Positions 27,523 through 35,988 of a DNA stretch of 64,000 nt are shown here, in pieces. Position numbers and translations under genes: made by a program. Under the pieces are notes generated by a model. The model did not search any database. It saw only the letters and a list, made by a program, of their open reading frames with translations, and was not told the DNA's origin. The stretch lies in NCBI GenBank assembly GCA_947503435.1, contig CANNDL010000006.1, forward strand, positions 1-64,000, in the 5' to 3' direction. Numbering within the stretch: position 1 is the stretch's first letter; every line of letters starts with the position of its first letter. Origin of the DNA: an uncultured Kangiella sp. Lineage in GTDB: Bacteria > Pseudomonadota > Gammaproteobacteria > Enterobacterales > Kangiellaceae.

Positions 27523-28170
27523 ATGAAAGTGACCTTACTGTGTTCGGATTTTAATCATCCAGTTTATTCTTATCTTAGTGCTTGGCAACAAGCAAATAAA
27601 GATCATTATAGTATTTCAATTGTCAGCAGAGTCAGCGAAATCAACGATCCCGGTGATATTTTATTTCTGATTTCATGCTCGGAGATTGTCAAAACCCAAA
27701 CCCGTGAACTGTTCTCTCATACCTTGGTGTTGCACGCTAGTGACCTGCCCCAAGGGCGAGGCTGGAGTCCGCATATTTGGGATGTAATATCGGGTAAAGA
27801 TGAGTTAACACTATCTTTACTTAATGCCGAAGACAGTGTTGATACTGGTGACATTTGGCAGAAGAAACACATTAAGCTTAATGGTTCGGAGCTATACGAT
27901 GAAATTAATACGCTGCTTTTTGAGGCAGAAATTGAACTGATTTCCTGGGCCTGCCAGCACGTTTCAACAGCAGTACCTGAGCCGCAAGAGAGCGCCGAAA
28001 CCAGTTACTATCGCAAGAGAACACCGGCTGACAGCCAAGTTGATATTGATAAAAGTATTAAGGCACAGTTTAATCTTTTAAGGGTTTGTGACCCAACTAG
28101 ATTTCCAGCATTTTTTGAACTAAATGGTCGCAAGTACAAGTTAACCGTAGAGAGATATGATGAAAGATAA
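27523..28170 (+). CDS. Formyltransferase-family protein in the PseH position
   Basis: A 215-residue protein of the methionyl-tRNA-formyltransferase fold. LHASDLPQGRGWSPHIWDVISG (given here as LHASDLPQGRG then WSPHIWDVISG), DSVDTGDIWQKK and a C-terminal stretch with YYRKRTPADSQVDID resemble the catalytic and middle parts of Fmt and ArnA. His71 and Asp107 fit two members of the catalytic triad; the Asn two residues before the His is Val69 here. In standard pse clusters this slot holds the acetyltransferase PseH. I infer N-4 formylation of the PseC product, giving a 7-formamido pseudaminic acid; this is untested. The stop overlaps pseI by 14 bases. Confidence 0.75.
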   Translation: MKVTLLCSDFNHPVYSYLSAWQQANKDHYSISIVSRVSEINDPGDILFLISCSEIVKTQTRELFSHTLVLHASDLPQGRGWSPHIWDVISGKDELTLSLLNAEDSVDTGDIWQKKHIKLNGSELYDEINTLLFEAEIELISWACQHVSTAVPEPQESAETSYYRKRTPADSQVDIDKSIKAQFNLLRVCDPTRFPAFFELNGRKYKLTVERYDER

Positions 28171-29212
28171 CTTTATAGAAATCGATGGCAGAAAGATTGG
28201 CCCAGAATACGCTCCTTATATCATTGCGGAGCTTTCGGCAAATCATAACGGCGATATCAATCGTGCTTTTGAAATTCTTGAGATGGCAAAAGAGTGTGGA
28301 GCAGATGCAATCAAGCTCCAGACATATACACAAGATACGCTGACCATCGATTGTGACAAAGAGGACTTTAAAATCAAAGGTGGCCTGTGGGACAATAGAA
28401 CCCTTTATGATTTGTACACGGAAGCCCATATGCCGTGGGAATGGCATAAGCCTTTGTTTGAAAGAGCCAAAGAGCTGGGGATCACTATTTTTAGCTCTCC
28501 TTTTGATTTTACAGCAGTTGATCTATTGGAAGAGCTTGACGCTCCGGCATATAAAATAGCTTCATTTGAAGCTATAGATATCCCGTTGATTGAATATGTG
28601 GCCAAAACTGGCAAACCTATAATTATTTCGACAGGTATGGCGAATGAAGAAGAAATTCAAGAAGCCGTTGACGCTGCTAGAAATGCAGGCTGTGAGGATT
28701 TGATTGTGCTCCATTGTGTGAGTGGTTATCCTGCTCCAGCTGAAGACTACAATTTAGCAACAATTTCAGATATAGAAGAGCGCTTTGATGTGTTAACAGG
28801 CCTTTCTGACCACACTATAGATAATACCACGGCTATAACATCGGTTGTTCTTGGTGCATGTTTGATCGAAAAACATGTCACACTTGATCGTAATAGCGGT
28901 GGTCCAGATGATAGCTTCTCACTGGAAAAGCCAGAACTTGCTCAATTATGCCATGACAGTAAAATAGCCTGGCAAGCATTAGGAAAAGTTAATTATGAGC
29001 GCAAAGAGAGCGAAAAGGGCAATATGGTGTTTCGTCGCTCACTTTACGCTGTAAAAGATATTAAAGCCGGAGAAAGATTTACGCATGAAAATGTGCGGAG
29101 TATTAGACCAGGTTATGGTTTAAAACCGAAAGAATTAAAAAAAATCCTTAATAGGAAAGCGGCGACAAATATTACAAGAGGTGAGCCTCTTTCATGGTCT
29201 TTGGTTGACTAA
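28157..29212 (+). CDS. pseI: PseI, pseudaminic acid synthase
   Basis: A NeuB-family synthase of 351 residues that condenses phosphoenolpyruvate with the 6-deoxy-AltdiNAc-type sugar. AELSANHNGDINRA near residue 25, IKLQTYTQDTL, HCVSGYPAP and LSDHTID are family motifs. The C-terminal SAF (antifreeze-like) domain starts about residue 290 with RRSLYAVKDIKAGE. ATG codons at 28157 and 28160 are both usable. It is the last recognised gene of the pse set. Confidence 0.94.
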   Translation: MMKDNFIEIDGRKIGPEYAPYIIAELSANHNGDINRAFEILEMAKECGADAIKLQTYTQDTLTIDCDKEDFKIKGGLWDNRTLYDLYTEAHMPWEWHKPLFERAKELGITIFSSPFDFTAVDLLEELDAPAYKIASFEAIDIPLIEYVAKTGKPIIISTGMANEEEIQEAVDAARNAGCEDLIVLHCVSGYPAPAEDYNLATISDIEERFDVLTGLSDHTIDNTTAITSVVLGACLIEKHVTLDRNSGGPDDSFSLEKPELAQLCHDSKIAWQALGKVNYERKESEKGNMVFRRSLYAVKDIKAGERFTHENVRSIRPGYGLKPKELKKILNRKAATNITRGEPLSWSLVD

Positions 29213-29258
29213 TAGTTTTAAAGCTAAAGTTATTGGCGAGAATAGCAAGTTATAGATT

Positions 29259-29287
29259 TTGACAAAAATTCAACTGATAACTGTTTT
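29259..29287 (+). promoter_or_regulatory. Weak candidate internal promoter before wzx
   Basis: In the 98-base gap after pseI there is a perfect -35 (TTGACA, 29259-29264), but the best -10 at 17-base spacing is TGTTTT, with three matches. No terminator is seen in this gap. It could give extra transcription of the distal operon, or be chance in AT-rich DNA. Confidence 0.25.
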
Positions 29288-29310
29288 GTAAAAACCAAAA
29301 GAAGTAGTTA

Positions 29311-30564
29311 ATGAAAAAAGAAGCATACCTCCGTTTTTACAACTTATTTCTACGTGGGATAAGCATGCTTAGCAAGTTTGCGCTTGTTATTTGTATAGCT
29401 AAGTTTTTGAAGTTAGAAGAAGTTGGGCAATATGGTTTGCTAGCGGCCACAGTCTCTTTTTCAGTGATTGCTCTTGGTGGAGAGTTCTACACTTATAGCC
29501 AAAGAGAGATTTTATCTGTTGAACGCAGCCAATGGCCTTATGTCTTGAAGAATCAGGCAATAGCAAGTACTTTTCTTTATATCATTTTTTTGCCTTTACA
29601 GTTGCTAATCTTTGTCGGAGGGTTTCTCTCCTTTGATTTCATCTTCTTTTTCTTTTTAATCTTAATTCTCGAGCATATAGCTCAGGAGCTTAATAGGATA
29701 TTAATAGCACTGCACAAACAGCTTTTTGCAAGTGTAGTATTGTTTTTTCGATTAGGTGCTTGGGGGCTCATTTCAATAGGGTTGTTTTATTATGACTCTA
29801 AATTTCAGAACCTAGATACAGTTCTATATTTGTGGTCGTTAGGTACTGCTATGGCAATAATAATGAGTCTTGTCCTGATTTTTAAAATGGTTCCTAATTT
29901 AGGGCAAGGGAAACTCGATCTTAAATGGATTAAAAATGGCTACAAAGTAGCTCTGAAGTTTTTTATTTCGACTATATGCATAAAAATAATTATGACACTT
30001 GATCGATATATAGCAGAGAGTATTGCTGGAATCGACTTTCTAGCTGTTTACGCAGTTTATGCAAGCATAGCGATGGTTATAAATAGTGTACTTGTACCCA
30101 CAGTTTTTTCTTTTCTGTACCCAAGGCTAGTCGAGAATTATCGAAAAGGTAACTTTGACGCTTACAAAAGAAATATACGAGAATTACTATACTCAACTGT
30201 CTTGATTGGAGCCCTGGTTGCTTTACTGGTTGGGTTTATCTCTCCATATGCTTTTGCTTGGACTGGTAAAGATGTGTATCTAGATTCACAAAAGTATTTA
30301 TGGTGGTTACTGCTATTTTCGTATTTATATTGCCTGAGCATGGTCCCACACTATATCTTGTATGCAAAAGGTAGAGATAAAGCAGTTCTAATATCGCACT
30401 TAGTGGCTGCTTTAGTCTTTATACTAGGTTCAGGGGGGAGTGTATATTTTAGTGATATAGATTTGTTATTTGTAACGTTATGCACATCGATGGCTACACT
30501 ATTAGTTATGAAATCTTTTTTCGCGAAAAAACCAATTTGCAACCAGGAGGTTATTAATGCCTAA
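29311..30564 (+). CDS. Wzx-type polysaccharide flippase
   Basis: The 417-residue protein is almost wholly hydrophobic, with about twelve transmembrane segments and the N-terminal pattern FLRGISMLSKFALVICIAKFLKLEEVGQYGLL of the oligosaccharide flippase family (shown here as a continuous start of about residues 13-45, key residues Gly-Gln-Tyr-Gly). It would flip undecaprenyl-linked repeat units to the periplasm. It lies next to the pse genes and upstream of Wzy. A strong AGGAGG for the next gene lies inside its 3' end. Confidence 0.85.
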   Translation: MKKEAYLRFYNLFLRGISMLSKFALVICIAKFLKLEEVGQYGLLAATVSFSVIALGGEFYTYSQREILSVERSQWPYVLKNQAIASTFLYIIFLPLQLLIFVGGFLSFDFIFFFFLILILEHIAQELNRILIALHKQLFASVVLFFRLGAWGLISIGLFYYDSKFQNLDTVLYLWSLGTAMAIIMSLVLIFKMVPNLGQGKLDLKWIKNGYKVALKFFISTICIKIIMTLDRYIAESIAGIDFLAVYAVYASIAMVINSVLVPTVFSFLYPRLVENYRKGNFDAYKRNIRELLYSTVLIGALVALLVGFISPYAFAWTGKDVYLDSQKYLWWLLLFSYLYCLSMVPHYILYAKGRDKAVLISHLVAALVFILGSGGSVYFSDIDLLFVTLCTSMATLLVMKSFFAKKPICNQEVINA

Positions 30565-32044
30565 AAGTCGAGCTATATATGTTTGTTGCATTGCTGAGCC
30601 TTGGGCAAATGTAATCGATATGTTGAAGTCCGATGGCCTTGAGCCTGCTCATATTATTCACTGGAGAGATGATAAGACTTCATTTAAAAGGTACTCTAGT
30701 GAAAGTTGTAGTTTGCAAACTGTTGAAGATGCTTGGAAAGGTTCTAGTTTTCCTGTTGAAAGTATCGCTTTGGATGAGTCAGTGTTAAAAAGTATAGCTT
30801 GGTATGAAAATCAGGCCATAGCAATGATGTCTCGCTTAGATCCTAGTGAAAAGTGTTTTTCAGCTGTTTCCCGTCAAATATTTTTTAGAGAGTTAGTTGG
30901 TTATTGGCTTGCTATAATTGATAAGAAACAAATTAATATTGTTATTTCCCCTTCAATCCCTCATCGAGTGTTTGACTTTGCGCTTTATACTGCATCACGA
31001 CTTAGGTCAATTAGTTTTATATCCTTTCAGCTAACTCCTTTTGGTTCAAATAGCATACTTATTGATGATGTCAACAAGATGCCTGAAGTTCCGAAAGGTA
31101 AATCTTCTATCTCAGAAGATGTTAAAGCTAGAATAGAAAAAGTACTCTTAAAGTACGATGAAGCTATCCCTGATTACATGATCAAGCATAAGATTAATAA
31201 TAGTAATTTTTTAAAGCCGCTTAGTAGATTAATTCGAAAGGTTACTTCTAATTTGAAAGACGGAAACTTTTATAAGTTTTTACGCCCAAATACCTATTGG
31301 TGCTCAAGCAACCACCTTCCTAGAGAAAAGTCTATGAGCTGGTTTGAGTTTTTAATCTTGAATGCGAAGGCTAGATTAAAATTAAAAGCTTTAAAAAGAA
31401 CTTATTTAAAGTTGGCTTCAAATACTATTCCTTCGAATAGTAAGTTTGTAGTAGTAGCTTTACATTATCAACCTGAAGAAACGACTTGCCCGACGGGGGG
31501 AGCATATAACGATCAGGTTTTAATTGTTAAGTTATTAGATGAGGTTTTGCCCAAAGATATAAACATTGTTGTTAAGGAACATAAGTCACAGTTTTATCCC
31601 GATCAGGAAGGTGCAGCTGGCCGCAATTTACTTTTTTATAGGCGTATAGCATCCATATCAAGAAGGGTATACTTTTCTTCCGTGGATGAAGACCCTTTTT
31701 CTCTTATTGACGAAGCTGAGGCGACTATTACCGTTAGTGGCACTATAGGTTGGGAAAGTGTCATACGCGGAACACCTTCATTAATATTTGGAAGGGCGTG
31801 GTATGAAGGTATGCCGAATGTACATAGAGTTAATGATAGAGAATCGTTAAGCAATGCTTGGTCATTGATAGCTCAGAAGTCAAACGGTATTTCAATCGAA
31901 GATATATATGACTTTCATGCTGCATTGGAAAAAACATTTATTACTGCAAAACACTATAAATCTTATATTAATAACGAAGATGTTAGCATGGAGCAGTCTG
32001 AAAAAAATTTGGTAGATTCGATTCTAAATTACATCAAGAGATAG
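30557..32044 (+). CDS. Probable KpsC/KpsS-like glycosyltransferase
   Basis: A 495-residue cytoplasmic protein. The N-terminal half has no motif I recognise. The C-terminal half (about 290-450) has VVVALHYQPEETT, VVKEHKSQFYP, and TITVSGTIGWESVIRGTPSLIFG. This Lys-x-His plus Ser-Gly-Thr-x-x-x-Glu layout is seen in capsule enzymes of the KpsC/KpsS type, which transfer Kdo from CMP-Kdo. Because the operon makes CMP-pseudaminic acid, a CMP-sugar donor is attractive, and a pseudaminyltransferase role is an inference. AGGAGG six bases before the ATG supports the start, which overlaps wzx by 8 bases. Confidence 0.6.
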   Translation: MPKSRAIYVCCIAEPWANVIDMLKSDGLEPAHIIHWRDDKTSFKRYSSESCSLQTVEDAWKGSSFPVESIALDESVLKSIAWYENQAIAMMSRLDPSEKCFSAVSRQIFFRELVGYWLAIIDKKQINIVISPSIPHRVFDFALYTASRLRSISFISFQLTPFGSNSILIDDVNKMPEVPKGKSSISEDVKARIEKVLLKYDEAIPDYMIKHKINNSNFLKPLSRLIRKVTSNLKDGNFYKFLRPNTYWCSSNHLPREKSMSWFEFLILNAKARLKLKALKRTYLKLASNTIPSNSKFVVVALHYQPEETTCPTGGAYNDQVLIVKLLDEVLPKDINIVVKEHKSQFYPDQEGAAGRNLLFYRRIASISRRVYFSSVDEDPFSLIDEAEATITVSGTIGWESVIRGTPSLIFGRAWYEGMPNVHRVNDRESLSNAWSLIAQKSNGISIEDIYDFHAALEKTFITAKHYKSYINNEDVSMEQSEKNLVDSILNYIKR

Positions 32045-32047
32045 ATT

Positions 32048-33025
32048 ATGTTTGAAAGTATATTAAGATTTATACTAAATCGTGTAGCTGCACCTATTAT
32101 AAATGTTGCAACGTATCCATTTGTGCTCTCAAAGTGGAAAGCAGACTCCAAACACCTACCATTAAAGCAAAGTCATAAAGAGTTGTATTTTATAATTCAT
32201 CAACACACCGCAAGAAAACTTTTCAAGTTTCCCGAACTTGTAAATTGTAAAGACTTTAATGATAAAATACAGTGGCTAAAACTTTTCGACCAAGATGAAA
32301 AAAAAATACAATGCTCTGACAAACTAGGTGTTCGCGAATATGCTTCTGAGATTGTTGGTGACAAATATTTAGTACCATTATATCAGATTGTCGAAGAGTT
32401 TGATGATATCGATTTTAACTCTTTGCCTGAATCTTTTGTACTAAAAACAAATCACGACTCAGGTACTGTGGTTTTAGTTAGGGATAAAAAGAAATTAGAT
32501 AAGAAAACTGCAAAAGCAAAATTAGAGAGTTCTCTTGCAAGAAAATATGGCTGGGAAGTAGGTGAGTGGGCTTATAGCTTTATTAAACCCAAAATATTAA
32601 TTGAGTATTTTATAGAGCCAGGCGCTGATTCGGCTCCCCCTGATTATAAATTTTACTGTGTAAATGGCAAAGTTAAGTTTTGTCATTACATTTATGATAG
32701 AGGTGTAAATGTCAAAGAGCAGCTCCTTAACTCTGCAGGGCAGGATTTAAAAGTGCCTCTTCATCCCAAGTTTCCTTTAGGTAATGATTTCGTTTTGCCA
32801 AATAACTGGAATGAAATGATAAGCCTTGCTGAAAAACTATCAAAAGGTTTCAAATGTGTAAGAGTTGATTTGTTCACTACTTCTAAAGGAGAGATGTTTA
32901 TCGGTGAAATGACATTTTGGCCAATGGCTGGCACATATAGAGGAAAAGGGCAGAAGTATCATGGGAAAGCTTTAGATTTTGATCGAAAGACTTATAGCGA
33001 TCCTATTTATCACTTGAAAAAGTAG
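32048..33025 (+). CDS. TupA-like ATP-grasp protein
   Basis: A 325-residue member of the TupA-like ATP-grasp family, common in surface-polysaccharide clusters and often labelled as a glycosyltransferase or amidoligase. Visible are NDKIQWLKLFD, CSDKLGVREYASEIVG, SFVLKTNHDSG (nucleotide-binding Lys), ILIEYFIEP, DYKFYCVNGKVKF, and the C-terminal CVRVDLFTT and IGEMTFWP with metal-ligand acidic residues. TupA ligates glutamate to glucuronic acid in teichuronopeptide, so this protein could attach an amino acid to a uronic acid. The operon makes UDP-GlcA and probably UDP-GalA. Confidence 0.7.
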   Translation: MFESILRFILNRVAAPIINVATYPFVLSKWKADSKHLPLKQSHKELYFIIHQHTARKLFKFPELVNCKDFNDKIQWLKLFDQDEKKIQCSDKLGVREYASEIVGDKYLVPLYQIVEEFDDIDFNSLPESFVLKTNHDSGTVVLVRDKKKLDKKTAKAKLESSLARKYGWEVGEWAYSFIKPKILIEYFIEPGADSAPPDYKFYCVNGKVKFCHYIYDRGVNVKEQLLNSAGQDLKVPLHPKFPLGNDFVLPNNWNEMISLAEKLSKGFKCVRVDLFTTSKGEMFIGEMTFWPMAGTYRGKGQKYHGKALDFDRKTYSDPIYHLKK

Positions 33026-33033
33026 CACTTACC

Positions 33034-34188
33034 TTGTCACGTTATTTCAAAATTTACTTTCTAATATTTTTTATATTGGGATTGTCAGCATTCGTTGAAT
33101 GGGGGAAAGCAAACTACCTTCCTTCATCAATGTTTTTTGATCTTTTGATTTTAGCATCATTGCTTGTAAGAAAGCCTAGAATGAGTGTTGAAATTTTTTT
33201 TCCTTTTATATTCTTTTTTGCTTATTTTTTTATAAGTTTAATTTATTCAACTTTATACAAATCAGATCATATACTCGATTTTCTATTAAGCTATAAGGCT
33301 TTTGTTTACTTTTTAATAATCTTTTTTTCACTAAATAAAGAAATGGGTACGAAAAAAGGGTTTCTATATTTTTATTATATGCTTCTGGCTTTCTTCTTTC
33401 TCAAATATACATTAAGTGTTGGATTAAGTTTAAATATAAGACCCGTCGTTTATCGAGAAAATAACTTTGAGTTGCTATTTGTCGTGTTGTTGTTTTATTT
33501 AAGGCACATTTTGGTAGGAAGAGTTAAAGGTGTTGAGTGGTTTATCATGACAGCTATACTTTTATTGTCTCTATCAAGATCGGCGATTCCACTATACTTA
33601 ATAGTAACTTGTGCAATAATTTTTGAACGTTTGAGTATTAAAAAAATTATAATATTTATGCCATTTATATTTGTTTTGGTATTCTCATTTATTTTGATTT
33701 TATTGAATAGACCTGGCGGGGGGCTAGAAAATATAGATAGATTAGTATTTCTTCAGGTCTATATGTCAGAAATACAAAATATGTCCTTAATGAACTTTCT
33801 GTTCGGTGTGGAACGTATATCTCCTTTAAGTCCAGAGTCATGCCAGAGATTAGGGTTTTATAAAGAATTATTTAGTTATAATAATGATGGAACCTGTTAT
33901 TCCGTTATCTTGCATTCCTTTGTATTAAGGGCACTGTATGATCATGGTTTTATTATGTTTATTATAATACTTTACGTAACTTACTATCTGTTGAGAAGAG
34001 CAAGGTATAGTTTTAGAGAGAGCTTTGTAGTTGTACTTGTTGTTTGCTTAAATGGACTTTCAGTTTCTTCTTTTAATAGTTATTTTTTTCCACTTATTAT
34101 GATTATTTATCTCGGCTTTTCGCACTTAAGACAAACCCCTGAGATAGTTTCTTATGGCGTTGAATTGCCCCTGATAACGCAACGTTAG
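33034..34188 (+). CDS. Wzy-type O-antigen/capsule polymerase
   Basis: The 384-residue protein has about ten transmembrane segments and a larger periplasmic loop near residues 235-300 (VFLQVYMSEIQ ... ESCQRLGF), as in Wzy polymerases. Sequence motifs are weak in this family, so the call relies on topology and on being the only such protein between Wzx and the sugar genes. It starts with TTG and has no clear ribosome binding site; the next in-frame ATG would remove the first membrane segment. Base composition is extremely AT-rich. Confidence 0.75.
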   Translation: MSRYFKIYFLIFFILGLSAFVEWGKANYLPSSMFFDLLILASLLVRKPRMSVEIFFPFIFFFAYFFISLIYSTLYKSDHILDFLLSYKAFVYFLIIFFSLNKEMGTKKGFLYFYYMLLAFFFLKYTLSVGLSLNIRPVVYRENNFELLFVVLLFYLRHILVGRVKGVEWFIMTAILLLSLSRSAIPLYLIVTCAIIFERLSIKKIIIFMPFIFVLVFSFILILLNRPGGGLENIDRLVFLQVYMSEIQNMSLMNFLFGVERISPLSPESCQRLGFYKELFSYNNDGTCYSVILHSFVLRALYDHGFIMFIIILYVTYYLLRRARYSFRESFVVVLVVCLNGLSVSSFNSYFFPLIMIIYLGFSHLRQTPEIVSYGVELPLITQR

Positions 34189-34223
34189 CCTATAGAAATT
34201 ATAAATTCATAGAGACTTATGGA

Positions 34224-34949
34224 GTGATTTTGAGCATTATTAGATTCTTAAAAGAAAACTACGTAAATGTGATCAACCATTTAGAGATTGAAAAACCTCG
34301 AAAAGGATTGTTTATATATTTAAACCCTTTTAACTATTTTTATTTCAGAACAACTCCTGAAATATTAAATGTAGCAAAATATAGAATGGATGGTTTTTTT
34401 GTTAACAGTTTTGTTACATTGGTTTGTGGTTTAAAGGAGGTAAGTATTCGGCAATCTTTTGATATGACTTCTTTGGCCCCAAAAATATTTGACTACTGTA
34501 TAAACAACAAATTACCCATTTTTTTTGCTGGTGGCAAAGATGGTGATGTCGAGATGTTTGTTCAGAAAATTTTAGCTATATACCCGGACCTAAATGTGGT
34601 GGGTTATTGCTCAGGTTACCATCCAGACGAAGTTATTATAAGTAAAATTAAAGCGTCAAAGTCTAGAGTTGTTGTACTTGGTCTTGGTAATATTAAGCAA
34701 GAAAGAACAGGTTTGAAATTGATAAAAGATTATGAGGCCTTGGTGTTTACATGTGGTGCTTTCATCTCTCAAACTGCAAACTCTAGCGCGAATGAAGGAG
34801 CATATTACCCTGCTTGGATTAATAAATATCAACTAAGATGGCTTTATCGGTTTTATAAAGAGCCTCATGTAATAAAGAGGGTTGCTATTTATTACCCCAA
34901 GTTCCTTTTCAAGTTCATTATAGATTGGTTGGCTTTTAAATTTAAATAG
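34224..34949 (+). CDS. GT26 (WecG/TagA/CpsF family) glycosyltransferase
   Basis: The 241-residue product contains LNPFNYFYFR, VNSFVTLVCGL, IFFAGGKDGDVEMF, VVGYCSGYH, RVVVLGLGNIKQE and FTCGAFISQTA. These match the GT26 pattern of WecG, TagA and CpsF, which add the second sugar to a lipid-linked HexNAc. This suits the WecA-type initiating enzyme in the operon. Two starts are possible: GTG at 34224, or TTG at 34230, which has GGAG five bases upstream and is slightly better supported. ATG at 34219 is out of frame and soon stops. Confidence 0.8.
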   Translation: MILSIIRFLKENYVNVINHLEIEKPRKGLFIYLNPFNYFYFRTTPEILNVAKYRMDGFFVNSFVTLVCGLKEVSIRQSFDMTSLAPKIFDYCINNKLPIFFAGGKDGDVEMFVQKILAIYPDLNVVGYCSGYHPDEVIISKIKASKSRVVVLGLGNIKQERTGLKLIKDYEALVFTCGAFISQTANSSANEGAYYPAWINKYQLRWLYRFYKEPHVIKRVAIYYPKFLFKFIIDWLAFKFK

Positions 34950-34974
34950 TTGCGTTTTAATAAAAGGTGTTTGT

Positions 34975-35988
34975 GTGAAATTTTTAATAACAGGTTCGGC
35001 AGGTTTTATTGGCTTTTATGTGGCCCGCAGACTGCTTTCAACGGGATTTGAAGTGGTTGGCTTAGATAATTTGAATGATTATTATGATGTCACACTGAAA
35101 GAGTCGCGATTAAAGTTACTCAGAGATTTCGAAAAGTTTAAATTTTACAAATTAGATATGTCGGATAATGAGTCGCTAAGAAAGCTCTTTGATAAAGAGT
35201 CCATCAATCGAGTTATACATTTGGCCGCACAAGCAGGTGTTAGATACTCCATAGAGCAACCGCATGAGTACGCTAATAGTAATTTGGTAGGTCATCTCAA
35301 TATATTAGAATGCTGTCGTCATTATGATATTGAGCACTTGGTATATGCTTCTTCAAGCTCTGTATATGGTTTGAATTCTAAAACTCCATTTTCAACTTCT
35401 GACTCAGTCGATCATCCTGTTTCACTTTATGCCGCCACAAAAAAATCTAATGAGCTTATGTCTCACTGTTATTCTCACTTATACAATCTCCCTACTACTG
35501 GACTTCGTTTCTTTACTGTCTATGGACCTTGGGGCCGCCCTGATATGGCTTTGTTCAAGTTCACAGACAAAATTATAAAGGATGAGGTGATTGATGTTTT
35601 TAATTTTGGAGACTTAAGTAGAGACTTTACTTTTATCGACGATATTATGGAAGGAATAGTTCGCATACAAGATGTTATTCCTCAGCGTTCAGAGTCTTGG
35701 AAAGTTGAAACCGGGAGTCCAGCTACTAGCTCTGCTCCATATAGTGTTTATAATATTGGAAATGGTAACCCTGTAAGGTTGATGGATTTTATTAGTGCTT
35801 TAGAAAAAGCATTAAATATTAAGGCGAATATGAATTATATCCCTATGCAGCCAGGAGATGTAAAGATAACTTATGCTGACACGGAAGACTTGTTTTCGGC
35901 CATAGGATATAAACCTAAGGTAGATATTGAATCAGGAGTTAATAAGTTTGTTGAATGGTATAAAACATATTATGAGGTTTCTAAATGA
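34975..35988 (+). CDS. UDP-glucuronate 4-epimerase family protein
   Basis: An extended SDR epimerase of 337 residues. [16 protein letters not shown] at the N terminus, [29 protein letters not shown] and [13 protein letters not shown] (Tyr-x-x-x-Lys) are the signature of the UDP-GlcA to UDP-GalA epimerases (GalA/LspL/WbnF type). The start is GTG with AAAAGGTG five bases upstream. The stop overlaps the ugd start (ATGA), so the pair would make UDP-GalA from UDP-Glc. Confidence 0.92.
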   Translation: MKFLITGSAGFIGFYVARRLLSTGFEVVGLDNLNDYYDVTLKESRLKLLRDFEKFKFYKLDMSDNESLRKLFDKESINRVIHLAAQAGVRYSIEQPHEYANSNLVGHLNILECCRHYDIEHLVYASSSSVYGLNSKTPFSTSDSVDHPVSLYAATKKSNELMSHCYSHLYNLPTTGLRFFTVYGPWGRPDMALFKFTDKIIKDEVIDVFNFGDLSRDFTFIDDIMEGIVRIQDVIPQRSESWKVETGSPATSSAPYSVYNIGNGNPVRLMDFISALEKALNIKANMNYIPMQPGDVKITYADTEDLFSAIGYKPKVDIESGVNKFVEWYKTYYEVSK

